This document shows positions 38,326 through 47,402 of a stretch of DNA of 64,000 bases, piece after piece. The position numbers and the translations under genes were made by a program. Origin of the DNA: Burkholderiales bacterium (GTDB lineage Bacteria > Pseudomonadota > Gammaproteobacteria > Burkholderiales > Burkholderiaceae_C); contig JAJUGJ010000001.1 of assembly GCA_029268225.1 (NCBI GenBank), positions 186,001-250,000 of the forward strand, read 5' to 3'. Position 1 is the first letter of the stretch. The number at the start of each line of letters is the position of its first letter. The notes beneath the pieces are model-generated. The model had not been told where the DNA came from. It saw only the letters and a list, made by a program, of their open reading frames with translations, and ran no database searches.

Positions 38326-39444
38326 ATGCAACTCTTGCGGCTGTGCGCCCATCAGATTCAGCTCAACAAGCCCCTGCCCTGGAACGTGCGCAACGAACCG
38401 GGGCAACTGCTGCTGGGCCAGGGATTTGTGCTGACCAGCCAAACCCAGATCGACAGCTTGCTGGCACGAGGCGTGTACGTGGACAAGGACGAGTTCGACG
38501 CCGTCCAGCGGTCCAGTTACGCCCCGGAAAAACGCAAGGACCCTTTCTCGCTGTGGAACAACATCCTCAAGCGGACAGGCGCGCTTCTGCGCCAATTTCA
38601 AAACAATCCGCAATTCGCCAAAGACATCACCGACCTGTCGGGCCAGGTACACGCGGCCATGCAAGCCGACCAGGAGGTTGGCACGTTCGAGATGATGCAT
38701 GGTGACGCCACGGGCTACTCCGTTTCACACTCGCTGCAAACAGCGTTCGTCGCCAGTCTCGCCGCTGAGCGACTGGGCTGGAGCGAAAGCGAAAAGCTCA
38801 CGCTCATCCGCGCGTCCTTGACGATGAACATCGCCATGCTGGATCTGCAAAACACCCTGGCCGCGCAAACCACACCCTTGACACCTGCCCAGCGCGCCGA
38901 CATCGACAACCACGCCAAGCGAGGCAGAGCGATGCTGGAAGCCGCTCAAGTCACCTGTCAGGACTGGCTGCGCACCGTGGAGCACCACCATGTCACCGTC
39001 GATGGTCGCGACCTCCCTCAAGATCGCACCGACATCAGCCCGCTGGCCTGCATGGTGCACTACGCCGATGTCTACCTCGCTCGCATCAGCCCACGTGCCA
39101 CCCGGGCAGGGCAAGCCGTGAACGTTGCCGCACGGGACCTGTTCATGAAAGCTGGCGGCGCCAACAACCCGTATGCCGCGGCCATCATCAAGGAGATGGG
39201 CATCTACCCGCCTGGCAGCTTCGTGAAACTGGCCAATGGCGACACCGCCGTGGTCGTACGCAAAGGCGAAACTGCCGTCACCCCTCAGGTACACAGCCTG
39301 ATCAGCGCCGACGGCTGGGTCTTCCCCGACTCCAAACTGCGCGACACGGCCAAAGCCGAGTTCAAGGTCACGGCCGCGGTACCACGCGGCAACGTGATGC
39401 TGACCCTGAACCGCGCCAAGCTTTTCGGGTACGCCACCGCCTGA
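38326..39444 (+). CDS. Degenerate HD-GYP domain protein, copy 1 (with N-terminal DUF3391-like region)
   Basis: A 372-residue relative of c-di-GMP phosphodiesterases that has lost the metal site. A DUF3391-like N-terminus (LNKPLPWNVRNEPGQLLL through about residue 60) precedes the HD-GYP fold. Where HD-GYP enzymes have HDIGK, this has MNIAM (about 168-172), and the later HHExxDGxGYP reads HHHVTVDGRDLP (220-231). Upstream His in [14 protein letters not shown] is kept. Catalysis is unlikely; a c-di-GMP-binding or scaffold role is possible. It is followed by a paralogue at 39601. Start ATG has no clear ribosome site. Confidence 0.78.
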   Translation: MQLLRLCAHQIQLNKPLPWNVRNEPGQLLLGQGFVLTSQTQIDSLLARGVYVDKDEFDAVQRSSYAPEKRKDPFSLWNNILKRTGALLRQFQNNPQFAKDITDLSGQVHAAMQADQEVGTFEMMHGDATGYSVSHSLQTAFVASLAAERLGWSESEKLTLIRASLTMNIAMLDLQNTLAAQTTPLTPAQRADIDNHAKRGRAMLEAAQVTCQDWLRTVEHHHVTVDGRDLPQDRTDISPLACMVHYADVYLARISPRATRAGQAVNVAARDLFMKAGGANNPYAAAIIKEMGIYPPGSFVKLANGDTAVVVRKGETAVTPQVHSLISADGWVFPDSKLRDTAKAEFKVTAAVPRGNVMLTLNRAKLFGYATA

Positions 39445-39600
39445 CACCTCCCACCCAGGCATTTGCGATCTGCAACGCCCACGTCCGGGCACCGAGTCCG
39501 CGATCCGCAGTTACCATGGAGCGTGTAACGCCATCCCCACCAGCGGTGGAGACCAGCGTGCGCCCTGGACACGCTCGAGATCAGTCGGAACGAAGCAGAC

Positions 39601-40524
39601 ATGTCGGAGAAACCCAAGGATCCCTTCCTGCTGTGGAGCAGCATCCACAAGCGAACGGGCATGCTGCTGCGCCAGCACAAGGACAACCCCCGCTTTGCCC
39701 AGGATCTGAGCGAGCTCGCAAGGGTCATCCATTGGGCCATGCAGCAGGACCAAGAGATTGGCACCTTCGAGATGATGCACGGCGAAACCATGGGCTATGC
39801 CATTGCCCACTCCCTGCAGACTGCCTTCGTGGCCAGTCTGGCTGCCGGGCGTCTGGGCTGGAGCGAATCGGATCGCTTGACCCTGGTCCGCGCCTCGCTG
39901 ACGATGAACATCGCCATGCTGGACCTGCAAAATGTGCTGTCCCTGCAAACCACGCCGCTCACCGCCAAACAACGCGCCGAGATCGACAGCCACCCCTTGC
40001 GAGGACGCGAGATCCTGGAAGCAGCCAACGTGACCAGCGAGGATTGGTTGCGCACGGTCGAACAGCACCACGTCACGCTCGATGGCCGAGACGTGCCGCA
40101 AGACCGCACCAATCTCAGCCAACTGGCCTGCATGGTGCACTACGCCGATGTGTACATGGCACGCATCAGTCCGCGTGCCTCACGGGTGGCCCAGCCCGTC
40201 AACATCGCTGCGCGAGAGCTGTTCATGAAAGCCGGCGGTGCCGACAACCCTTATGCCGCCGCCATCATCAAGGAAATGGGTCTCTACCCTCCGGGTAGCT
40301 TCGTGAAACTGGCCAACGGCGACACGGCCGTGGTCGTGCGAAAGGGAGAGACCGCCGCCGCCCCTCAGGTGCACAGTCTGATCAGTGCGGACGGCTGGGT
40401 GTTCCCCGACTCCAAGCTGCGCGATACGGCCAAGGGCGAGTTCCGGATCACGGCCTCCGTCCCGCGCGGGGACGTGATGCTGAGCCTGGACCGCGCCAAG
40501 CTCTTCGGCTACGCCACGGCCTGA
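39601..40524 (+). CDS. Degenerate HD-GYP domain protein, copy 2 (N-terminal domain lost)
   Basis: A 307-residue tandem paralogue of the gene at 38326. They share long identical runs at protein level ([59 protein letters not shown]), including the same missing HD metal residues. The first ~65 residues of copy 1 are absent. The in-frame sequence just upstream of ATG 39601 (LDTLEISRNEAD) faintly resembles the matching part of copy 1 but is cut by a stop. Its 3' end overlaps bioF by 16 bases. Duplication followed by N-terminal loss is my inference. Confidence 0.78.
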   Translation: MSEKPKDPFLLWSSIHKRTGMLLRQHKDNPRFAQDLSELARVIHWAMQQDQEIGTFEMMHGETMGYAIAHSLQTAFVASLAAGRLGWSESDRLTLVRASLTMNIAMLDLQNVLSLQTTPLTAKQRAEIDSHPLRGREILEAANVTSEDWLRTVEQHHVTLDGRDVPQDRTNLSQLACMVHYADVYMARISPRASRVAQPVNIAARELFMKAGGADNPYAAAIIKEMGLYPPGSFVKLANGDTAVVVRKGETAAAPQVHSLISADGWVFPDSKLRDTAKGEFRITASVPRGDVMLSLDRAKLFGYATA

Positions 40525-41741
40525 GTCAGGGCGGCCACGAGCTGGTCGACCTGTGCCAGCGTGTGAGCCGCGGACAAGGAGATGCGCAGGCGTGCGGTCC
40601 CCTCCGGTACGGTGGGCGGCCGGATGGCGGGCACCCACACGCCTTGTTCATCGAGCCTGGCCATCACCGCCAGCGCCGCCTCGTTGCTGCCAATGATCAA
40701 GGGCTGGATGGCGGTGTCCGACGGCATCAAATGCCAGGGCAGGTCGGCCGCTGCGATGCCATCACGCAAGCGCCGCTGCAAGGCCCGCAGGTGAGCACGA
40801 CGCCAGCCCTCCTCCTGCATGACACGCACACTGGCACGCAAGGCCTCTGCAATCATGGCCGGTGTGGCCGTGGCGAACATGTAGGTGCGCGCTTTTTGAA
40901 GCACCCACTCGACCATGCTGGGCTCGCCCGCGACAAAGGCGCCGGCCACGCCCGCGGCCTTGCCCAGGGTGGCCATGTAGATCAGGCGGTCCATGCGCCC
41001 CTGCCAGGCGGGCGCCACGCCGTCGCGACCCGCCATGCCGAAGTACGACAAGGTGCCCTCGCCATGCTCACCCAGCACGCCAAAGCCGTGGGCGTCGTCG
41101 ATCATCAGCCAGGCATCGTAGCGCTCGCACAGGGCCATCAAGGCCGGTACATCGGCCACATTGCCATCCATGCTGAAGACGGCGTCGGTCACCACCAGCT
41201 TGCGGCGGGCCGTGCTGGCTAGCAGCGCCTGCTCCAGCGCGGCCAGGTCGGCGTGCGGCACCACATGCAACTCGGCGCGTGACAGGCGAATGCCGTCGAT
41301 CAGGCAGGCGTGGTTGAGCGCGTCGGAGAACACGGCATCGCCCTTGCCCACCAGGGCCGGGATGATGCCGACGTTCGCCGCATAGCCGGCATAGAAGTAC
41401 AAGGCCCGTGGCAAGCCGACCAAGGCGGCCAACTCGTGCTCCAGGGCCTCGTGCGCCGGACTGTGCCCGCAGACCAGAGGCGAGGCGGTCGCACCCACGC
41501 CATAGCGGGCAGCGGCCTCTTGCGCGGCCGTGATGACCGCTGGATGCTGGGACAGGCCCAGGTAGTCGTTGCTGCCGAAGGACAGGCGAGCCTGCCCGTT
41601 GATCAGGTAGTGGGTGCCGCGCAGATCCTCTTCGGCGGCGGACAGGTCCACGGGCGCCTTCAGAGGCATCACCTGGCGGCGTTGGCGGGCCAGGTGGGCG
41701 GTGCGCAGTTGCGCCAGTTCTTGGTCAAACAATCCAGTCAT
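40509..41741 (-). CDS. bioF: 8-amino-7-oxononanoate synthase BioF
   Basis: PLP enzyme that condenses pimeloyl-ACP and alanine in biotin synthesis. The 410-residue protein has [15 protein letters not shown], the substrate loop [14 protein letters not shown], the PLP-contact block [20 protein letters not shown] and the Schiff-base lysine in [18 protein letters not shown]. BioD and BioA lie 2 kb further on the same strand, but nhaR (same strand) and a YccA gene (opposite strand) separate them, so bioF is transcribed apart. bioB and bioC are not in the window. Confidence 0.93.
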   Translation of the reverse strand: MTGLFDQELAQLRTAHLARQRRQVMPLKAPVDLSAAEEDLRGTHYLINGQARLSFGSNDYLGLSQHPAVITAAQEAAARYGVGATASPLVCGHSPAHEALEHELAALVGLPRALYFYAGYAANVGIIPALVGKGDAVFSDALNHACLIDGIRLSRAELHVVPHADLAALEQALLASTARRKLVVTDAVFSMDGNVADVPALMALCERYDAWLMIDDAHGFGVLGEHGEGTLSYFGMAGRDGVAPAWQGRMDRLIYMATLGKAAGVAGAFVAGEPSMVEWVLQKARTYMFATATPAMIAEALRASVRVMQEEGWRRAHLRALQRRLRDGIAAADLPWHLMPSDTAIQPLIIGSNEAALAVMARLDEQGVWVPAIRPPTVPEGTARLRISLSAAHTLAQVDQLVAALTQAVA

Positions 41742-41778
41742 CCGCCAAGGTTAACCCCAAGTGCTGGGTTTTCCGGCC

Positions 41779-42684
41779 TCAACGGTTCCAGGCAGCGAAC
41801 AGGCCTGCACGGGCCGCCTGGGTGATCGCGGCCACCCCGGGATGGGTGATGCGCCGCTCCACCGTGATCACATAAAACTCCTCGATGAGATCAGTGGCCT
41901 CGCCCAACAGGTGCACACCGTACTGGGCGCGCACCTCCTGGTCCAGCACCATGGGCGCGACAAACACCCCGTGACCCTGCTTGCCCAGCTCGGTCACCAG
42001 CGCCCCATCGTCGAACTCACCCACTACGCGGGGGCGCAGCTTGTGCTTGCCCAGCCACTGGGTCAGGCGCACGCCCATGGCCGAATCGGCCCCTGGGGCC
42101 AGCAAAGGCAGACCATCCAGGCAGGCGGGGAACGCCCCTTTGGCGTGCTCGGCCAGGGCCGGGCTGGCGTAAAAGCCCACATTGGCGCCTCCGAGTCGGT
42201 GGTTGAAGGCGGTCACGCTCAAGGCGGGCGGCAGCGGGATGTCGGACAGGACGAGGTCCAAGCGGTGCACCGCCAGCTCGGCCAGCAGGCTGTCGAGCTT
42301 GCCCTCGCGGCTGATGACCTTGAAGGGCTGGGCCTGGCTCATGGCGGGCTCCAGCAGGCGGGTCACCACGAGCTTGGGCACCGCATCGGCGTTGCCCACG
42401 CGCAGCTCGACCGGGCGCAAGGCACCCTTGGGCTGGCGCACCACCTGCTCCAGTTCGGCCCCCAGGTTGAAAATGTCCTGAGCGTAGCTGAAGGCGAGCT
42501 GGCCGGTCTCGGTCATCTCCAGCTTGCGGCCCTTCTTGCGAAACAGCGGGCGGCCGAAATGCTCTTCCAGCAGCTGGATCTGGCCGCTGATGGTTTGGGG
42601 CGTGACGTGCAGGTGCTCGCCCGCCTTCACGACGCCGCCCAGGCGTGCCACGGTCCAGAAGTACAACAGGTGCTTGTAGTTCAT
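41779..42684 (-). CDS. nhaR: LysR-family regulator, NhaR-like
   Basis: Predicted sodium/pH-responsive activator. The 301-residue protein begins MNYKHLLYFWTVARLGGVVKAGE, with the helix-turn-helix TPQTISGQIQLLEEHFG very close to E. coli NhaR, followed by an LysR effector domain. The E. coli protein controls the nhaA antiporter and osmC; no antiporter gene is in this window. It is divergent from the YccA-like gene with a TTCGGTTT dyad in the shared promoter region. Confidence 0.85.
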   Translation of the reverse strand: MNYKHLLYFWTVARLGGVVKAGEHLHVTPQTISGQIQLLEEHFGRPLFRKKGRKLEMTETGQLAFSYAQDIFNLGAELEQVVRQPKGALRPVELRVGNADAVPKLVVTRLLEPAMSQAQPFKVISREGKLDSLLAELAVHRLDLVLSDIPLPPALSVTAFNHRLGGANVGFYASPALAEHAKGAFPACLDGLPLLAPGADSAMGVRLTQWLGKHKLRPRVVGEFDDGALVTELGKQGHGVFVAPMVLDQEVRAQYGVHLLGEATDLIEEFYVITVERRITHPGVAAITQAARAGLFAAWNR

Positions 42685-42721
42685 TTCGGTTTCACCGATA
42701 TGTTTTCGTCAAAAAACCGAA
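42685..42721. promoter_or_regulatory. Inverted repeat in the nhaR/YccA divergent promoter
   Basis: TTCGGTTT (42685-42692) and AAACCGAA (42714-42721) are perfect 8-base arms with a 21-base spacer, immediately upstream of nhaR. LysR regulators often bind such interrupted dyads near their own promoter, so this could be an autoregulatory site. Confidence 0.4.
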
Positions 42722-42750
42722 TTTACGCGAAACATTGACCTGCGTACAGT
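42722..42750 (+). promoter_or_regulatory. Possible promoter for the YccA-like gene
   Basis: TTTACG (42722-42727) and TACAGT (42745-42750) are separated by 17 bases and would start transcription about 48 bases before ATG 42805. The match is moderate. The -35 abuts the inverted repeat. Confidence 0.4.
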
Positions 42751-42804
42751 GCGTCGTGTCGTGGTCCGTATCCGGTGCCACAGTTTTCTGCAAGGAGTTT
42801 CTCC

Positions 42805-43497
42805 ATGTCCAACGACATCCGATCCGAAGTGCGCGCGTTCCCCATGGGCGACGTCACCACGGTGACGCCTGCCAGCGCCCAACGCGTGCTGCGCAACACC
42901 TACGCCCTGCTGGGCCTGACCCTGGCGTTCAGCGCCCTGGTCGCCGGCGTGGCCATGAGCCTGAAGCTGCCGCATCCTGGCATCCTGGTGACTCTGGTGG
43001 GCTTTTACGGCCTGTTCTTCTTGGTCAACAAGACCGCCAACAGCGGCAAGGGCGTGCTGGCCGTGTTCGCCCTGACCGGCTTCATGGGCTACACCCTGGG
43101 CCCCACCTTGAACGCCGTGATGAGCCTGCCAGGTGGCGGCGCCGCCATCACCAATGCCCTGGCGGCCACGGCTGCGGCCTTCCTGGGTCTGTCGGCGATT
43201 GCCTTGACCACCAAGCGTGACTTCAGCTTCATGGGCAAGTTCCTGATGATCGGCATGCTGACTGCCATGGTGCTGGGCCTGGGTGCGATCTTCTTCGAGA
43301 TCCCCGCGCTGAGCCTGGCCGTGTCGGGCATGGTGGTGCTGCTGGCCAGCGGCATGATCCTGTTCGAGACCAGCCGCATCGTCAACGGCGGTGAAACCAA
43401 CTACGTGATGGCGACCGTGGGCCTGTTCGTGTCGATCTACAACCTGTTCAGCAGCCTGCTGATGCTGTTCGGCCTGGGTGGCGGCAGCGACGACTGA
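42805..43497 (+). CDS. YccA/BI-1 (Bax inhibitor-1) family membrane protein
   Basis: A seven-helix inner-membrane protein of 230 residues. E. coli YccA modulates the FtsH protease; YbhL is a related paralogue. AAGGAG precedes ATG 42805. The family features are VLRNTYALLGLTLAFSALVAG, GFMGYTLGPTLNAVM and the closing LFVSIYNLFSSLLMLFGL. The structured 3' end and terminator follow directly. Substrate or partner cannot be read from the sequence. Confidence 0.88.
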   Translation: MSNDIRSEVRAFPMGDVTTVTPASAQRVLRNTYALLGLTLAFSALVAGVAMSLKLPHPGILVTLVGFYGLFFLVNKTANSGKGVLAVFALTGFMGYTLGPTLNAVMSLPGGGAAITNALAATAAAFLGLSAIALTTKRDFSFMGKFLMIGMLTAMVLGLGAIFFEIPALSLAVSGMVVLLASGMILFETSRIVNGGETNYVMATVGLFVSIYNLFSSLLMLFGLGGGSDD

Positions 43498-43519
43498 ACA
43501 CGTGAACGAGTGTGGTGCC

Positions 43520-43569
43520 AGCTTGACGGACGGGGTTGTGTGACCCACAGCCCGTAGACGGGTCAAGCT
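43520..43569 (+). other. Structured 3' UTR of the YccA-like gene
   Basis: Arms AGCTTGAC (43520-43527) and GTCAAGCT (43562-43569) enclose a hairpin GGGTTGTG/CACAGCCC (43533-43553, one G-T pair). The terminator at 43575 follows. The whole 43520-43610 segment could be a stable transcript end or a 3'-derived small RNA. Confidence 0.4.
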
Positions 43570-43574
43570 TTGAT

Positions 43575-43610
43575 CGCCCGGTGTCGGCCTCGGCCACACC
43601 GGGCGTTTTT
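43575..43610 (+). terminator. Intrinsic terminator after the YccA-like gene
   Basis: CGCCCGGTGT (43575-43584) and ACACCGGGCG (43596-43605) form a 10-bp stem followed by five T. Confidence 0.9.
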
Positions 43611-43680
43611 CATGGGCGCGTGGGCATGACGCAGATGGATGAGATCAGATCTGACCACGCAAGCAGGTCAGCCCCAACAG

Positions 43681-44394
43681 TCAGGGCAAGCGCAAGCTGC
43701 GCGCCAGTTCGGCCGGATCGGCGTCCGGCTGCCACGGCCAGTGCGCCAGCAATGGGGCCTGCAAGCGCGCCTTCAGCGTGGCCAGGTTGGCCGCCTGCTC
43801 CGACATCTGCGGGTCGATCACATTGGCCACCCAGCCGGCCAGCTTCAGGCCGCGCGCCAGGATGGCCTCTTGCGTCAGCAGCGCATGGTTGATGCAGCCC
43901 AAGCGCACACCCACGGTCAGGATGATGGGCAGGTTCAAACGCTGCGCCAGGTCGGCACTGGTCACCCAGTCGCCGCCCAGATCGGGATCGGGCTCGCACA
44001 GCGGCACGATGAAGCCGCCGGCGCCCTCCACCACCACGGCGTCGGCGTGCTGGCGCAAGGCGTGAAAGCTGGCCTCGATGTGGTCGAGGTCGATCACCAC
44101 ACCGGCGCGGCGGGCCGCGATGTGCGGCGACACGGCATCGGGCAAGGCATAGGGGTTATCGAAGCCGCCGGGCACACGCAGGCTGGCCGCCGCGCGCATG
44201 GCAGCGACGTCCTCGTTGAGCCAGTGGCCGGGCTCGTCGCCCTGCTCCTCCATCCAGTCGCAGCCGGAGGCCACCGGCTTCATGCCGACCACGCGTGCAT
44301 GACCGGCCTGGCGCAGCGCATGGATGACGGTGGTGCTGGTGCGGGTCTTGCCGACGCCTGTGTCGGTGCCGGTGATGAAGTAAGCGGGGGACAT
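43681..44394 (-). CDS. bioD: Dethiobiotin synthetase BioD
   Basis: ATP-dependent carboxylation and ring closure of 7,8-diaminopelargonate. ATG 44394 gives 237 residues with the P-loop TGTDTGVGKTRTS at the N-terminus, KPVASGC, the magnesium/phosphate block VEGAGGFIVPLCE and the C-terminal NVIDP. It follows bioA on the same strand by 25 bases, so the two form an operon. Confidence 0.93.
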   Translation of the reverse strand: MSPAYFITGTDTGVGKTRTSTTVIHALRQAGHARVVGMKPVASGCDWMEEQGDEPGHWLNEDVAAMRAAASLRVPGGFDNPYALPDAVSPHIAARRAGVVIDLDHIEASFHALRQHADAVVVEGAGGFIVPLCEPDPDLGGDWVTSADLAQRLNLPIILTVGVRLGCINHALLTQEAILARGLKLAGWVANVIDPQMSEQAANLATLKARLQAPLLAHWPWQPDADPAELARSLRLP

Positions 44395-44419
44395 GTCGGG
44401 GCGCTCGGGGTCAGGTGGG

Positions 44420-45853
44420 TCAGGCCATGCGCACGGTATCTGTGGCCGGCGCGGCACTTGGCGTCTGCTGCGGCAAGGCATCGATCTCGGCCAGCACCTG
44501 GTCGAGCACGCGTACCAGGCCCTCGGCCAGCGCGCGCTGGTCGGCCTCGGTCAGCACATAGGGCGGCATGACGTAGAGCGTGCTGCCGATGGGACGCAGC
44601 AACAGGCCCGCGTCCAACGCTGCGCGGTGGTAGCGGGCGGCAAAGGTGGGCTCGTCGGTGTCGATGTCCCAGGCCCAGATCATGCCCAGGTGGCGAGTGG
44701 CCTTGACACGCGGGTGGGCGCGCAGCGGTGCGGTCAGCTGGTTGAAACGCTCGGCGGCCGCACGGTTGCGGCTCAGCACATCGTGACCCTCGGCATCGCG
44801 GGCGGCGAAGGTGTCGAGCACGGCCAGCGCAGCGCGGCAGGCAAGCGGGTTGCCGGTGTACGAGTGCGAGTGCAGGAAGCCATGCACGGTGCGGTCGTCG
44901 TAGAAGGCCGCGTACACCGCATCGGTGGTCAGCACGGCCGACAGGGGCAGCACGCCACCGGTCAGGCCCTTGCTCAGGCAGATGAAATCGGGCTTGACCC
45001 CGCTGCCATCGGCCCGGCGCGCCTGCTGGTGCGCAAACAAGGTGCCGGTGCGGCCAAAGCCCACGGCGATCTCGTCGGCGATCCAGTGCACGGCGTAGCG
45101 GTCGCACAGCTCACGCACAGCCACGAGGTAGTCGGGCGCGTACATGGCCATGCCGGCGGCGCCTTGCACCAGCGGCTCCAGGATCAGAGCGGCGGTGCGC
45201 GTGTGGTGCTCGGCCAGGTAGGCCGCCAGCGCGTCAATGGCAGCCTGGGTGTGCGCCTCGGCACTCACGCCGGGTGCGGCATGGCGCGGGTCGGGCGAGG
45301 GCAAGGTGGCACTCAGGCGCAGCAACGGCGCGTAGGCCTCGCGGAACAGCGGGATGTCGGTGACGGACAAGGCCCCGGCGGTTTCGCCGTGGTAGCCGCC
45401 TTGCAGGCCGATGAACTGGTGCTTCTCAGGCTGGCCGAGGTTGCGCCAGCTGTGAGCGCTCATCTTCAGCGCGATCTCGGTGGCGCTGGCGCCATCACTG
45501 GCGTAGAAGGCATGGCCCAGGCCGGTCAGATCGGCCAGACGCTCAGACAACTCGACCACCGGCGGGTGCGTCAGGCCGGCCAGCATGATGTGGTCGAGCT
45601 GACCCAACTGGTCGGTGATGGCCTCGCGGATCGGGCCGAAGTTGTGACCGAACAAATTGACCCACCACGAGCTGACCGCGTCCAGGATGCGATGGCCCCG
45701 GTCGTCGATCAGCCAGGGGCCGTCGGCGGCGACGATGGCACGCGGTGGGAAGCGCTCATGCACCTTCATTTGCGTGCACGGGTGCCAGACGGCCTGGCGG
45801 CTGCGTTCGGCCCAGTCCGGCTGGGTGAGGGACATCGGCGTCAGGGCGGTCAT
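44420..45853 (-). CDS. bioA: Adenosylmethionine-8-amino-7-oxononanoate aminotransferase BioA
   Basis: PLP transaminase that uses AdoMet as amino donor to make 7,8-diaminopelargonate. The 477-residue protein shows WHPCTQMKVHERFPP, the AdoMet-site SSWWVNLFGHNF, FYASDGASATEIALKM, GGYHGETAGALSVTD, WIADEIAVGFGRTG and the PLP lysine in LSKGLTGGVLPLS. ATG 45853 fits the family. It begins the bioA-bioD operon and is the next gene after queD in the same orientation. Confidence 0.94.
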   Translation of the reverse strand: MTALTPMSLTQPDWAERSRQAVWHPCTQMKVHERFPPRAIVAADGPWLIDDRGHRILDAVSSWWVNLFGHNFGPIREAITDQLGQLDHIMLAGLTHPPVVELSERLADLTGLGHAFYASDGASATEIALKMSAHSWRNLGQPEKHQFIGLQGGYHGETAGALSVTDIPLFREAYAPLLRLSATLPSPDPRHAAPGVSAEAHTQAAIDALAAYLAEHHTRTAALILEPLVQGAAGMAMYAPDYLVAVRELCDRYAVHWIADEIAVGFGRTGTLFAHQQARRADGSGVKPDFICLSKGLTGGVLPLSAVLTTDAVYAAFYDDRTVHGFLHSHSYTGNPLACRAALAVLDTFAARDAEGHDVLSRNRAAAERFNQLTAPLRAHPRVKATRHLGMIWAWDIDTDEPTFAARYHRAALDAGLLLRPIGSTLYVMPPYVLTEADQRALAEGLVRVLDQVLAEIDALPQQTPSAAPATDTVRMA

Positions 45854-45916
45854 GGGGGCCTTCAGTCAGTCGGTGTGGTCAGGATCGATGCAGGCCAGCG
45901 TCGCACTGGGGCCGGA

Positions 45917-46291
45917 TCAAGCCGGCTCGGGGCGATACAGGCAACGGTCGCCCGCGGCGCGGGAGACGGCCACGCCCGCCACCTGCGGGATGCGTGGCTG
46001 GATGCGCTCGAAGATGAACACGCAGAGGTTTTCCAGCGTGGCGGCGCCCAGGCCGGGTACCTCGTCGAGGAAGTGGTGGTCGAGCTGGCTGCGCACCTCG
46101 GCAATCACCTCGCGCAAGATGGCCAGGTCCACGACCATGCCGGATTCAGGCTGGCGCGGACCGCGCACGATGACCTCGGCGGTGTAGGTGTGGCCATGGA
46201 TGCGGCGGCTGCCGGCGGCCTCTTCGGGTGACACCTGGCGCTTGAGCGTGTGCGCCGCGTCGAAGGCAAAGGTCTGACTCAACTCGAACAT
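45917..46291 (-). CDS. queD: 6-carboxy-5,6,7,8-tetrahydropterin synthase QueD
   Basis: Makes 6-carboxytetrahydropterin from dihydroneopterin triphosphate for queuosine synthesis. ATG 46291 gives 124 residues with FDAAHTLKR and IHGHTYTAEV (zinc histidines) and LDHHFLDEVPGL. It lies 25 bases after queE and reads the same way; the next steps (queC, queF) are not in the window. Confidence 0.92.
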   Translation of the reverse strand: MFELSQTFAFDAAHTLKRQVSPEEAAGSRRIHGHTYTAEVIVRGPRQPESGMVVDLAILREVIAEVRSQLDHHFLDEVPGLGAATLENLCVFIFERIQPRIPQVAGVAVSRAAGDRCLYRPEPA

Positions 46292-46316
46292 CAACAATCC
46301 TTGCAGGGGCAGCGCG

Positions 46317-46979
46317 TCAGCGGATGCCCAATGATTTGTGGGTCTGGACGCTGAGCAACCAGCGCGGGTGGTCCAGACACCATTGCACGGCCCATGCCAT
46401 CGCCTGGCGGCGCGCTTCGGGCTGGGCGCTGTCCATGGCCTGCACGCGCAGCTGCTGGAAATCCAGCTGCTCGAAGGCCAGCAGGTCCGCCTCGGTGAAG
46501 CCGGCTTGCGGCACGACCACCTTGAGCTCATGACCATGCGTCTGCACCAGCTTGGAGCCGGCCTTGGGGCTCACGCAGATCCAGTCCAGGCCCTCGGGCG
46601 CGACCACGGTGCCATTGGTCTCCACTGCGATCTCGAAGCCCTGGGCGTGCAGTGCGTCGATCAAGGCCGCGTCCAGTTGCAACAGGGGCTCACCACCCGT
46701 GACGACGACGAAGCGCTGGCCTTGCCGCCCCGCCGGCGTGTCCGGCCAGAACGAGGCGATGCGCGCGGCCAAAGCCTGCGCGGTGTCGAACTTGCCGCCG
46801 CCCAGGCCGTCGGTGCCGACGAAATCGGTGTCGCAGAACTGGCAGACGGCGCTGGCGCGGTCGGCCTCGCGGCCTGTCCACAGGTTGCAGCCCGCCATGC
46901 GGCAAAACACCGCCGGGCGACCGGCATGCGTGCCCTCGCCTTGAAGGGTGTAGAAAATTTCCTTGACGCTGTAGGTCAT
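46317..46979 (-). CDS. queE: 7-carboxy-7-deazaguanine synthase QueE
   Basis: Radical-SAM ring-contraction step of queuosine synthesis. The 220-residue protein has EIFYTLQGEGTHAGRPAVF, then the cluster cysteines as GCNLW followed 14 residues later by CQFC, an expanded C-x14-C-x2-C spacing found in some QueE clades. VVTGGEPLLQ and ETNGT follow. ATG 46979 overlaps or abuts the small membrane gene upstream. It is operonic with queD. Confidence 0.92.
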   Translation of the reverse strand: MTYSVKEIFYTLQGEGTHAGRPAVFCRMAGCNLWTGREADRASAVCQFCDTDFVGTDGLGGGKFDTAQALAARIASFWPDTPAGRQGQRFVVVTGGEPLLQLDAALIDALHAQGFEIAVETNGTVVAPEGLDWICVSPKAGSKLVQTHGHELKVVVPQAGFTEADLLAFEQLDFQQLRVQAMDSAQPEARRQAMAWAVQWCLDHPRWLLSVQTHKSLGIR

Positions 46980-46980
46980 C

Positions 46981-47250
46981 TCACTGCCATCCTGTCCACC
47001 ACACCACCCCCGCCGAGGCCAGCACCAGGCCGGCATACGTGGCCACCGCACCATCCTGACCCGTCAGGACCAGGCCCAGCACCAACACCGCGGCATTGGC
47101 CACCGCCGTCCACTGCACCTGGCGGCGCCACGAACGGCCTTTCAGCTCCTGGCGCCACACCACCCGGGCCAGGGTCGGCACCAGCAGCGCCAGCGCCAGC
47201 GCAGGCAAAAAGAAATTCCACTCGTGATTCAGCGCGCTGAAGAAACCCAT
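46981..47250 (-). CDS. Small membrane protein upstream of queE
   Basis: An 89-residue protein with two or three hydrophobic helices (FFLPALALALLVPTLARVV, then AVANAAVLVLGLVLTG-like and VATYAGLVLASAGVVWW). Its ATG at 47250 reads the same way as queE and the stop lies two bases before the queE start, so they are likely co-transcribed. I recognise no characterised family. A longer start upstream is not supported. Confidence 0.6.
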   Translation of the reverse strand: MGFFSALNHEWNFFLPALALALLVPTLARVVWRQELKGRSWRRQVQWTAVANAAVLVLGLVLTGQDGAVATYAGLVLASAGVVWWTGWQ

Positions 47251-47387
47251 GTCAGGCCTTGTGAAACGGAGGCAATCGAGGCGCCGAACTTGCGCTGCAT
47301 CAAAAAAATGCGCTGTTTCGGGGCCGACACCCCAGCGCACACCCAGGGCATCCGCGTCAACGGAACCCCATGTCAGGCGGTGGATTT

Positions 47388-47393
47388 TATAAT
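47388..47393 (+). promoter_or_regulatory. -10 element immediately before hemA
   Basis: A perfect TATAAT at 47388-47393 puts a transcription start within a few bases of ATG 47403. No good -35 and no ribosome-binding site are seen, consistent with leaderless hemA mRNA or with a different promoter further upstream. Confidence 0.45.
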
Positions 47394-47402
47394 CGCAGCC
47401 AT

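Noticed and set aside
39445-39600. Remnant of the lost N-terminal domain before HD-GYP copy 2
   Set aside because: Only a faint resemblance in about 12 codons, broken by an in-frame stop; not enough for a pseudogene call.
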